Assembly (NCBI GenBank): GCA_021799945.1
Contig: JAJYZK010000033.1
Coordinates: forward strand, 1-14,116
Reading direction: 5' to 3'
DNA: 14,116 bases
Origin: Acidobacteriota bacterium
Lineage (GTDB): Bacteria; Acidobacteriota; Terriglobia; Terriglobales; Acidobacteriaceae
Below are positions 1 to 5,883 of the stretch, one piece after another (the stretch's first letter is position 1; each line of letters opens with the position of its first letter). Both the position numbers and the translations under genes were made by a program. The notes under the pieces are model-generated. The model was not told the origin of the DNA, searched no databases, and worked only from the letters and a program-made list of their open reading frames with translations.

Positions 1-1529
1 CCATCGATCGAGTCGCCGCTGGAATACAGCGCTTTGCCGCTGGCGCCGTCCAGCGCGTAAAGCATGGCGCGCCGGGAGCCGTCGCCGCCGGAGAGCGCAA
101 GGACCACCCCGTTGGCCACCGCGGGCGGCGCCGGATGGACGAGATCGCGCGAGATCCAGCCCGGAACCAGCGCCAGCTTGCCATCCTGCTCCTGCAGCTT
201 GAACGCCAGCACGCTGCCGTGGGGCGCCGGCCCGTTGGAGGCGGCGAATTTCAAGCCGCGGGCGGCCTCTCCCGAGATGGAGACGAAGATCCAGGGGACG
301 CCGCCGCGGTCCGTCCAACTGGCGAGGCCCTCCCAGGCGTCCTTCTCCGCTCTACCGCGGACCTTGCCGATCAGCGGATCCGTCTCGACCAGAGGCGTGT
401 GGTGATCCGCTCCTCCCAGAGAGCCGCTCTGCAGCACCACGATTCTTCCTTCCGCATCCAACGCCGCGATCAACTCCTGGCCCTTGTAGGAAAAGGCGAT
501 CGGGCCGGCGCCATGGGCCGCTCCCTTTCCGGTCCGGGCGGGGGTAAACCAATCCGTCACCTTCAAATCGTTCGCCTCCAGCCCCACGATGCTGTTCGGA
601 TGGCTATCCGTGGAAGCCTTTCGGCCCTCGAAGGTCTGCACATAGATCTCCCCGTTCATCCCGGCGGCGGGGCCCGCGGGGTTCCATACCGGGACGGAGG
701 CGGTCCGATAGCTGCCGACCCGGTCGGCGGAGGTAGAGAGATCGATGGACCAGACTGCGTTCGGGACGCCCGTGCAGCCGTCTCCCGCGGCCACGTAGAT
801 GGTGGAGCCGGATTTGTTCAGCGCCGAATATGCGCCGGCGGGCGTGGGAAGAAAGTTTACCGGGGGAGCATAGTCCTTCCCCGTGGCCATGATCTGTTCA
901 TGCAGCATTCCGTCGCTGGTGAGCACAAACAGACCGCGGATGCCGAAGCCGCCCGATGAAGCATCGCCCACCCGGCGCTCGCCGGGCGGAATGGGCCGGG
1001 GATGGACAAAGCGCACCGGCGGCGCGCCCGGCGCGCGAGGGGCGCCGAAGTGAATCACCCGCGGCGGATCGATGAGAATCTGAAGATTCGCTCCCGCACA
1101 CGGCCCCTTCTCCTGCTGCGGAAGGTTGAAATCCCGTTTCCAAATCAGCGTCCCGAGCTCGGAGTCGACCGAATAAACCGTCTCGGAGTCGGCCCAGAGA
1201 ACCATGTCTTTGAATCCGTGCCCGGTGATGAGACCCGGCTGCAGGAGCGGCTCGGTGAACGAGCGAGGATTTGAGGTGTCCTGGCCGAGTTTGACCTTCC
1301 ACAGAAATTTGAAGCCGGAGGGAACGGTGGCGGAGCTGAGTTTCATCTCCACCGGCTGCCAGTTGTCGTGTTGGGGATTGCCGCCGGGGATGCTCCAGAT
1401 GCCGATCCGCTGGGCGCGCGCCATGGCCGGCGGCAGCAGCAATGCCGCTCCGGCCAGCGCCGCACGCCATACAACTCGTCCGGCAACTCTGTGTCGCATC
1501 GACTTCCGATCGTCCGTTTTATGTTCCAT
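1..1529 (-). CDS. Secreted PQQ-like (BamB-type) beta-propeller protein, paralog of the next gene, 3' end cut by window
   Basis: The frame is open from an ATG at 1529 to the window edge: 509 codons with no stop. A signal peptide is visible: basic start MRHRVAGR at residues 11-18, hydrophobic stretch, and a cleavage site near ARA|Q at residue 40. Blade motifs of the PQQ propeller type recur: VYSVDSELGTLIW (118-130), VWSIDLST (259-266), LYALDGASGKALYSSG (490-505). It aligns along its length with the product of 1585-3249; by that comparison only about 35 C-terminal residues are missing. Unlike the paralog it has a Pro/Arg-rich insert at about 153-187. No CxxCH haem motif or dehydrogenase signature is visible, so it is probably a periplasmic or secreted binding or scaffold propeller; its ligand is unknown. 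The ATG at 1529 has AAGGGG ten bases upstream; the in-frame ATG at 1499 (GGAAG three bases upstream) is the alternative. It lies 55 bases downstream of its paralog and is probably co-transcribed. Confidence 0.85.
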   Translation of the reverse strand, partial: MEHKTDDRKSMRHRVAGRVVWRAALAGAALLLPPAMARAQRIGIWSIPGGNPQHDNWQPVEMKLSSATVPSGFKFLWKVKLGQDTSNPRSFTEPLLQPGLITGHGFKDMVLWADSETVYSVDSELGTLIWKRDFNLPQQEKGPCAGANLQILIDPPRVIHFGAPRAPGAPPVRFVHPRPIPPGERRVGDASSGGFGIRGLFVLTSDGMLHEQIMATGKDYAPPVNFLPTPAGAYSALNKSGSTIYVAAGDGCTGVPNAVWSIDLSTSADRVGSYRTASVPVWNPAGPAAGMNGEIYVQTFEGRKASTDSHPNSIVGLEANDLKVTDWFTPARTGKGAAHGAGPIAFSYKGQELIAALDAEGRIVVLQSGSLGGADHHTPLVETDPLIGKVRGRAEKDAWEGLASWTDRGGVPWIFVSISGEAARGLKFAASNGPAPHGSVLAFKLQEQDGKLALVPGWISRDLVHPAPPAVANGVVLALSGGDGSRRAMLYALDGASGKALYSSGDSID

Positions 1530-1584
1530 CAAATCCGTTCCCCTTGAAGCGCGGAAGCAGTACAGAGTCCGGGACGGCGCATCT

Positions 1585-3249
1585 CTATTTCAAGCCAAAG
1601 CAGTAGATGGTTCCATCGAAGGTTCCGAAGATCACCCTGCCGCCTGCGACCGCGATGCCGGATTGGTGCAAAAAGGACGAGACCTGGTCGCCGCTGGAGT
1701 AGAGTTCTTTTCCGGTGACTGCATCCAGCGCGTAGAGTTTTGCCGGAATGGAGCGCTGGATGCGTTGTTGGGAATCGTAGAGTCCGCCGTCGTCGTCGTT
1801 GGCCTGAAGAGTGAACTCGCCGGCGGCCAGCACGTAGACCACGCCGTTGGCCACTACGGGCGGCTCCGCGGTCGTCATGTCGCGCGAGAGCCAGGCGGGC
1901 GCCAGGGAGAACTGTCCGTCCCGATCCTCCACTTTCATGGCGATCACTCCGCCGTTGGGAGTCGGTCCGTAGCTGATTGGGAAGGGGACCGCAACCGGTC
2001 CGCCGATCGGGGCCAGCACCCAGCGCGCGCCCGCCGCGTCCTGCCAGCTTGCAAAGCTTCCCCAGGTGCCCTCGGTCTGGAAGTTCACATTGGTATTCGA
2101 GAGCAGCGGGCTGCGGTAGAGAGGCGCGATGTGATCGGGGCCGCCCAGCGACTTGCTATCCATGAGGAAATAGCGCCCCTCTTTGCCGGATCCGACCAGC
2201 AGCTCCCGCCCGGCAAAAGGAAAGACTACGGGCGTGGTATTCATGTCCAGATCGCGCCGGGTGAGCCACTCGTGGTTGGTGGGAGTGTAATAGTCCTTGA
2301 GCGTCAATACATCGTTGGACGAGGTATAAGCCTGCACCGTGGTCGACAGCCTTCCGGTCGCCGGATCGTAGGGTCCGTCCCCGGTTTCAAAATAGATGGT
2401 TCCATTCGCGCCGATCGCCGGACCCGCGGTGCCGAAGATGCCCCCTTGCGGCGTGGGAGAAGAAAAGGCCCTGCGATTGGTGAGATCGACCGCATACAGC
2501 TTGTTCGGCACGCCCGCGCAGCCCTGTCCGGTGACCGTGTAGACGACATCGTTCCACAGGTTCAGTCCGTAGGCCTTGCCATAGATCTTCGGCAGCATCT
2601 GAATGGGCGCGTCTTTCTCTTCGCCCGTCGCAACCTGCAAGGTATGCAGATAGCCGTCGCTGGTGAGCACGTACACATATCTGGGGCCGGCGCCCGCGGG
2701 CGTAACCACGGGGGTGGCCGTCAACGCATTCGTGCAGATGAATCCCTGTCCCTCGCCGGGCTGCATCGGCTGGCTGGCGGCCCACGTCAGATGCTTGTGC
2801 CATACCATCGCGCCGGCATCGGCATCGATGGCGTAGACATCGTTGAAGCTGCCGGCGAGAATGGCCAGAGTCTTGATCCCCTGGGCCGTCTGCACCCCCG
2901 CGATAATTTGCGGCTCGCGAAAGGATTGCATCCCCATGGGCTTATTGTTCGTTTCGACCTTCCAGAGCAACTGGATGCTCCCGGCGTTTTGCGGGCTCAG
3001 TCTTGTCTCATTTCTCTGCCACGCATCCCGCTGCCGGTCGTAGCTACCCGTGGTCCATTCCGGCGCTCCAGCCTGTCCGTAGGCGCAGCGCAAGCCCAAG
3101 GAGGCAAGACCCAGCAGCAACATGGCTGCATGCGCGGCGAGCCTTCCCCCGGGCGACGAAACGCGGCTGCCGGAGGCGCGCGGCCTGGCTCGGAAACGGG
3201 AAGCGGAAAAATGCGCAGGTGCGCTGGGAGCGGTCGAAAGGCAGGTCAT
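1585..3249 (-). CDS. Secreted PQQ-like beta-propeller repeat protein
   Basis: The protein has 554 residues from ATG 3249 to TAG 1585. A long basic N-region (about 40 residues, rich in Arg, Ser and Pro) precedes a hydrophobic segment, residues 41-55 (AAMLLLGLASLGLRC), and a probable cleavage at YGQA|GA near 60. PQQ-type blade motifs follow: VYAIDADAGAMVW (138-150), LYAVDLTN (251-258), GRYFLMD (358-364), GGVIAMKVEDRDG (433-445), LYALDAVTGKELYSSG (505-520), with a closing strand GTIYCFGLK. Cys172 and Cys244 have counterparts (Cys144, Cys252) in the downstream paralog, suggesting a structural disulfide. There is no CxxCH and no vicinal cysteine pair typical of PQQ alcohol dehydrogenases, so catalysis is not supported. 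Start choice: the frame stays open up to 3744, but that ATG lies inside the promoter -10 and the extra 165 residues look non-coding. ATG 3249 overlaps the stop of an SD-led minicistron. ATG 3123 would leave a signal peptide without a basic N-region. Confidence 0.85.
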   Translation of the reverse strand: MTCLSTAPSAPAHFSASRFRARPRASGSRVSSPGGRLAAHAAMLLLGLASLGLRCAYGQAGAPEWTTGSYDRQRDAWQRNETRLSPQNAGSIQLLWKVETNNKPMGMQSFREPQIIAGVQTAQGIKTLAILAGSFNDVYAIDADAGAMVWHKHLTWAASQPMQPGEGQGFICTNALTATPVVTPAGAGPRYVYVLTSDGYLHTLQVATGEEKDAPIQMLPKIYGKAYGLNLWNDVVYTVTGQGCAGVPNKLYAVDLTNRRAFSSPTPQGGIFGTAGPAIGANGTIYFETGDGPYDPATGRLSTTVQAYTSSNDVLTLKDYYTPTNHEWLTRRDLDMNTTPVVFPFAGRELLVGSGKEGRYFLMDSKSLGGPDHIAPLYRSPLLSNTNVNFQTEGTWGSFASWQDAAGARWVLAPIGGPVAVPFPISYGPTPNGGVIAMKVEDRDGQFSLAPAWLSRDMTTAEPPVVANGVVYVLAAGEFTLQANDDDGGLYDSQQRIQRSIPAKLYALDAVTGKELYSSGDQVSSFLHQSGIAVAGGRVIFGTFDGTIYCFGLK

Positions 3250-3263
3250 AAGACGGGGTCCAT
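3246..3263 (-). promoter_or_regulatory. Five-codon SD-led minicistron overlapping the propeller start
   Basis: On the minus strand GGAAGG (3275-3270) sits six bases before an ATG at 3263 that reads M-D-P-V-L then TGA. The TGA overlaps the ATG of the propeller gene at 3249 in an ATGA arrangement. The propeller ATG has no SD at normal spacing of its own, as the same GGAAGG lies 20 bases away. Translation by termination and reinitiation would explain the start. The sequence pattern is direct; use in the cell is inference. Confidence 0.4.
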
Positions 3264-3413
3264 TTCGTTCCTTCCGCAAAGCATCCCGCCCGCCTGCGCA
3301 GCTCCGCGCCGGCGAGAACGGAGGATCCTTCGCTGCTCGATTGTTAGCACGGCGGCAACAAGCCGGCGCCGCGGCGAGCCTTCGCCCGGAAGCAAGCGCC
3401 CGGGGCGGCCGAG

Positions 3414-3449
3414 CGAGGAATCGGAAAAAATCGAGGAATCGGAAAAAAT
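3414..3449. repeat. Two perfect tandem copies of an 18-bp unit
   Basis: The unit CGAGGAATCGGAAAAAAT occurs at 3414-3431 and again at 3432-3449 with no mismatch. It is A-rich against a GC-rich background. It lies inside the presumed leader of the propeller operon, where the transcript would carry two T6 (U6) tracts 18 bases apart. Two copies are too few to call a functional array. Confidence 0.9.
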
Positions 3450-3714
3450 AAGGAGAGAGAGCGCGCGTCGTGGAATCGATATGCGCATGGCGCCCATCGC
3501 AAACAGGCGTTGCCGGATGGCGGGCGACAAGCGGGACCGGGGCGAATTGACCGGAAGCGTGCGGGCAGCGGAGCAGGTCGCTTCCGCGGATGACGCTCCG
3601 ATGCGAGCGTGGAAAAAGGCGTTCCTCATCGTCCGGCGGCTTGCGCGCCTCCCGCGCCGGGGCCCCCATGTGCGGAATCGGAGCGCAGGATCGCGAAACA
3701 TGAGAGACGCCGAG

Positions 3715-3724
3715 TTCAATTGAA
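3715..3724. promoter_or_regulatory. TTCAATTGAA palindrome next to the predicted transcription start
   Basis: TTCAATTGAA is a perfect 10-bp palindrome in a small AT-rich island. It falls roughly 10-20 bases downstream of the start predicted from the promoter at 3741-3769, a common position for a repressor site. No regulator is assigned; a 10-bp AT-rich palindrome can occur by chance. Confidence 0.3.
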
Positions 3725-3740
3725 AAATCGTTCCCGAAAA

Positions 3741-3769
3741 ACAATAACGAGCAGCGTTCGCCTTGTCAA
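3741..3769 (-). promoter_or_regulatory. Strong sigma70-type promoter directed at the propeller operon
   Basis: On the minus strand a perfect -35 TTGACA (3769-3764) is followed by exactly 17 bases and a -10 TATTGT (3746-3741; four of six consensus bases). It sits in a local AT-rich island. Start of transcription would be near 3734. The nearest minus-strand gene downstream starts at 3249. The upstream ATG at 3744 lies inside the -10 and so could not be used from this promoter. Confidence 0.7.
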
Positions 3770-3786
3770 TACTGGCTGGGTCGCTT

Positions 3787-3804
3787 CGTGAATCGGGGTT
3801 CACG
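3787..3804. promoter_or_regulatory. Inverted repeat CGTGAA-N6-TTCACG upstream of the promoter
   Basis: CGTGAA (3787-3792) and TTCACG (3799-3804) are perfect inverted 6-bp arms around TCGGGG. The element is 18 bases above the -35, centred about 62 bases upstream of the predicted start, a position usual for an activator. It has no T-run on either side, so it is not an intrinsic terminator. Which regulator binds, if any, is unknown. Confidence 0.35.
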
Positions 3805-3964
3805 CGGCGCGATCCGATGCGGGCGAAGGCAAGTTCGGCGTCCAGCCGCGCCCGCTCCACGAGGCCGCGCCTGGCTCGCCCATCGCGGCGGGGCTGCGTC
3901 GATTCCCCGCAAGCCGCGATTGCGCCGAGACCGATGTCCTGCAAGCAGGGGCGCCGGCCCGAGC

Positions 3965-3978
3965 TTCCCCGCGGGGAA
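3965..3978. repeat. Perfect 14-bp palindrome TTCCCCGCGGGGAA
   Basis: TTCCCCG followed by its exact complement CGGGGAA gives two-fold symmetry over 14 bases. It lies about 195 bases upstream of the propeller -35. It may be a protein-binding site; in GC-rich DNA chance occurrence is not excluded. Confidence 0.3.
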
Positions 3979-4083
3979 ACGGTTCGCGCGCCTCCGATCC
4001 CCTGTTCGGCTTCATCCACGATTCAAGATGCGGTGACTTCTCAGGGACGCCGACGAAGGTGCGGCGGACGAACGGGAGACGCA

Positions 4084-4110
4084 TCCCCGCGCTGCCTGGC
4101 AGGGCGGGGA
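4084..4110. repeat. 27-bp near-perfect palindrome or hairpin
   Basis: The left arm TCCCCGC-G-CTGCC and right arm GGCAG-G-GCGGGGA pair at 12 of 13 positions (one G/G mismatch) around a central T at 4097. In RNA it would fold into a very stable hairpin with a few loop bases. It lies 114 bases past the NIPSNAP stop and could end or protect that transcript, but no T-run follows on either strand. A dimeric or tetrameric regulator site is the other reading. Confidence 0.45.
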
Positions 4111-4223
4111 ACCGCCGCCGATCATGATGCCGCGCCGGAAGCCCTCCCGGACTCTTGCCGGCCTCTGGACTCCGTATCGGGAGCCTGTTTCCAAAGCCCA
4201 CGCCAAGGCCCAGCCACTCCGAG

Positions 4224-5018
4224 TCATATCTGCGAGTAGGAAGTTGGGGTCAGGATCTGATTGTCGATGTTGCTGACGATCTGTTCGAAGGCGTAGCGGG
4301 GATCGGACGAGAGCTTCTTCCAATCCGGATTGGTGGTGAAGGCCCTCCATTTGGCGTCCAACTCCGAGAGGTCCGCGAAGCTCAGCATGTACGTCAAGTG
4401 CGGCAGCCGGTTGCCGATGAGCGCGTCGCCATAGAAGACCTGGTCGAAGCCCGACTGGTGAAAAATCTCGAATTCGCCATGATGGAACATCTCCACCTTG
4501 CGCACGTGGTCCTGATCGGTGGGGCTCTCGTAGCTGCGCAGTTGGAAGATGCGCTTGGCCTTCTGCGCGGTGGAGGGGGGCGGCGTCAGCTTCGGCCAGC
4601 CGGGGAAGGCGATCAGCAGCGCGCTTTCCACCCGGTCGAAGGGCGGCTGAATGGCGGGAGCGTTCCAGAACGGCTCCGCGGCCTTCATGAACTCCCCGTC
4701 GCTGGCCAGGCGCAGTTGGGCGGTCACCAACGTCTCGAGGTTCATGCTCGGGATCAGCAGATAGACGGTGGGCGTTTGCGGTCCGAGCGTGAGGGTGAAG
4801 GCCCCCACCGGCGTCATGCCCATCCGGTTCAGCGCGGGAATCAGGGCGTCGGAGAGATAGCTGTCGGTCAGCTTGGTTTGCGGGCCGGAGCGAAGGTAAT
4901 ACTTGCGCAGCTCGTAATATTCACGGGAATTGCCGGCGGCCATTTGCGCTTGGGACACGCCGGTCAGCGCGAGGGCCGACGCGGCTAAGGACGAAGTCAT
5001 GAATTTGCGCCTTTCCAA
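4224..5018 (-). CDS. Tat-exported NIPSNAP family protein, two NIPSNAP domains
   Basis: The product has 264 residues from a TTG start at 5018. The N-terminus, Glu-Arg-Arg-Lys-Phe then a hydrophobic stretch to SQA|Q at about residue 24, fits a twin-arginine signal peptide. The mature part has two NIPSNAP (dimeric alpha/beta-barrel-like) domains: about 33-140, beginning REYYELRKYYL, and about 155-262, beginning RIFQLRSYESP and carrying the conserved KVEMF segment and a late WKKLSSDP. Family members have no agreed biochemical role; secreted forms are common in Acidobacteriota and Planctomycetota. Start: GGAGG lies four bases before the TTG but 22 bases before the next in-frame ATG (5000), and only the TTG start keeps the Arg-Arg motif. 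The gene stands alone, divergent from the response regulator with 178 bases between them. The reading frame stays open further upstream but the extension looks non-coding. Confidence 0.85.
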   Translation of the reverse strand: MERRKFMTSSLAASALALTGVSQAQMAAGNSREYYELRKYYLRSGPQTKLTDSYLSDALIPALNRMGMTPVGAFTLTLGPQTPTVYLLIPSMNLETLVTAQLRLASDGEFMKAAEPFWNAPAIQPPFDRVESALLIAFPGWPKLTPPPSTAQKAKRIFQLRSYESPTDQDHVRKVEMFHHGEFEIFHQSGFDQVFYGDALIGNRLPHLTYMLSFADLSELDAKWRAFTTNPDWKKLSSDPRYAFEQIVSNIDNQILTPTSYSQI

Positions 5019-5049
5019 AGTTCCTCCCCGTTTTTGCCGAACCACGGCT

Positions 5050-5055
5050 AGTGTA
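5050..5055 (-). promoter_or_regulatory. Possible -10 (TACACT) for the NIPSNAP gene
   Basis: TACACT on the minus strand lies 31 bases before the TTG start, giving a leader of about 25 bases. It matches four of six -10 consensus bases. No recognisable -35 stands 17 bases upstream. This is weak support only. Confidence 0.2.
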
Positions 5056-5064
5056 CTCAAAAGC

Positions 5065-5109
5065 GGAAGGCCGGGGTCCGATGCTTGCGGCGCACGCCGG
5101 ACTCCTTCC
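5065..5109. promoter_or_regulatory. Two-part dyad in the divergent intergenic region
   Basis: GGAAGG (5065-5070) and GTCCG (5076-5080) are mirrored by CGGAC (5098-5102) and CCTTCC (5104-5109), with 17 bases in the middle and unequal internal spacers of five and one. It lies between the NIPSNAP and response-regulator starts, next to the possible NIPSNAP -10. It might be an operator or an RNA stem. OmpR-type regulators usually use direct repeats, so it does not obviously suit the neighbouring regulator. Confidence 0.25.
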
Positions 5110-5182
5110 AGTTGCCGCGATCCGCAGCCGGAGGGGAGATCCTGCCCCGCCCGCCGCGGACGCCGCCGCCCGGCCAGGGGGG

Positions 5183-5188
5183 TATATT
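5183..5188 (+). promoter_or_regulatory. -10-like TATATT directly before the response-regulator start
   Basis: TATATT matches five of six -10 consensus bases and ends eight bases before the ATG at 5197, so transcription would begin at or just before the start codon, giving a leaderless message. The only SD-like sequence, AGGGGGG (5176-5182), is 14 bases from the ATG and would lie outside such a transcript. No -35 consensus is visible. Confidence 0.35.
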
Positions 5189-5196
5189 CTACGCTC

Positions 5197-5883
5197 ATGC
5201 GAGTCCTGATCGTCGAAGACGAGATTCGCCTGGCGGACAATATCGCGGCCGCTCTTCGGGAGACGGGGCTTGCGGTGGATCGCTCGGCCGATGGCCTCGA
5301 CGGGCTCCGCTTCGCCGAACAGGGTTTCTACGACGCCATTGTCCTGGACCTGATGCTGCCCGGAAAAGACGGTCTGAGTCTCCTGCGCAGCCTGCGCCAG
5401 GACCACAACGCGACGCCCGTGCTCATCCTCACCGCGCGGGAGGGTAAGGAATCCGTAATCGAATTGTTGAATTCCGGGGCCGATGACTATCTGAGCAAGC
5501 CTTTCAATCTGGGCGAGATGATCGCCAGGGTGAAGGCGCTGATCCGCCGCGGGAAGGGCGTGGCCAGCCCGGTGCTCCGGGTGGGCGATATCGAGTTGAA
5601 CAGCGCCTGGCAAACGGTGCGCCGGGCCGGGCGCGCGCTGGAGCTCTCGCCGACGGAATATCGCATTCTCGAGTATCTGCTGCATCATCCGGGCGCGATT
5701 ATCTCCAAAGAGCGGCTGCTCGAGCATCTCTACGACTACGACTGGCGCCACCACTCGAATGTCATCGAGGCGCATATGTCCAACCTGCGGCGCAAGCTCG
5801 ATGCGCCGGGGGCCGCGCCCTGCATCGAGACGCTTCGTTTCCGAGGCTACCGGCTCTGCGGCGGCGCAAGGGGGGCGCGATGA
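5197..5883 (+). CDS. OmpR/PhoB-family response regulator
   Basis: The protein has 228 residues, a normal length for the OmpR family. The receiver domain spans about 1-115: acidic pair Glu7/Asp8, phosphorylated Asp51 in VLDLMLPGKDG, switch Thr79 in LTAR, and Lys101 in the DDYLSKPF motif; all key residues are present. A winged-helix DNA-binding domain covers about 128-222, with LSPTEYRILEYLLHHPG, the recognition-helix region around VIEAHMSNLRRKL and the wing ending FRGYRL. It resembles the QseB/CopR branch. It should be phosphorylated by the kinase encoded directly downstream, whose ATG overlaps its TGA. ATG 5197 is chosen because the receiver domain begins exactly there (MRVLIVEDE); the upstream open frame to 4930 is antisense to the NIPSNAP gene. 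Targets cannot be read from sequence; neighbouring genes are the first guess. Confidence 0.95.
   Translation: MRVLIVEDEIRLADNIAAALRETGLAVDRSADGLDGLRFAEQGFYDAIVLDLMLPGKDGLSLLRSLRQDHNATPVLILTAREGKESVIELLNSGADDYLSKPFNLGEMIARVKALIRRGKGVASPVLRVGDIELNSAWQTVRRAGRALELSPTEYRILEYLLHHPGAIISKERLLEHLYDYDWRHHSNVIEAHMSNLRRKLDAPGAAPCIETLRFRGYRLCGGARGAR

Larger units (their letters stand above)
3250..3734 (-). other. Probable long 5' leader of the propeller operon, no gene recognised
   Basis: About 485 bases lie between the transcription start predicted from the promoter at 3741-3769 and the propeller ATG at 3249. Frames read through here on both strands only because stops are rare in GC-rich DNA; their translations are Arg/Ser/Pro-rich, without domains or well-placed SD sites. 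The stretch contains an 18-bp tandem duplication (3414-3449) with T6 runs on the transcribed strand, and the minicistron at its end. I could not match it to a riboswitch consensus I know. It may be a regulatory leader or hide a small RNA. Confidence 0.4.
3805..4223. other. Intergenic region between the NIPSNAP gene and the propeller promoter, no gene recognised
   Basis: About 420 bases follow the stop of the minus-strand NIPSNAP gene. All frames give Arg/Pro-rich translations without domains or convincing ribosome sites. The region holds a 14-bp perfect palindrome (3965-3978) and a 27-bp near-palindrome (4084-4110). No T-rich intrinsic terminator is seen directly after the NIPSNAP stop. Confidence 0.5.

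Noticed and set aside
1..3249. Propellers as functional quinoprotein alcohol dehydrogenases
   Set aside because: No vicinal cysteine pair, no CxxCH cytochrome motif and no recognisable catalytic Asp-centred motif are visible; the proteins resemble BamB-like propellers at least as well.
3480..3722. 80-codon plus-strand frame with an AAGGAG upstream
   Set aside because: The AAGGAG is about 24 bases from the ATG, too far. The translation is Arg-rich without domain features and runs opposite to the strong promoter.
1204..3723. 839-codon open frame on the plus strand
   Set aside because: It is antisense to the two propeller genes, whose products have signal peptides and repeated blade motifs. 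Its own translation has no domain, and long antisense frames are expected in GC-rich DNA.
3250..3744. N-terminal extension of the propeller gene to an ATG at 3744 (719 residues)
   Set aside because: The ATG lies inside the promoter -10, and the extra 165 residues look like translated non-coding DNA.
3246..4019. 257-codon minus-strand frame
   Set aside because: Arg/Ser/Pro-rich translation, no SD at its start, crosses the promoter and has no recognisable fold.
3250..4223. Cobalamin, glycine or c-di-GMP riboswitch
   Set aside because: I looked for the conserved core sequences of these classes on both strands and could not place them. A covariance search would settle it.
4930..5196. Response regulator start extended to 4930
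   Set aside because: It would overlap the NIPSNAP gene on the other strand, and the receiver domain begins exactly at 5197.
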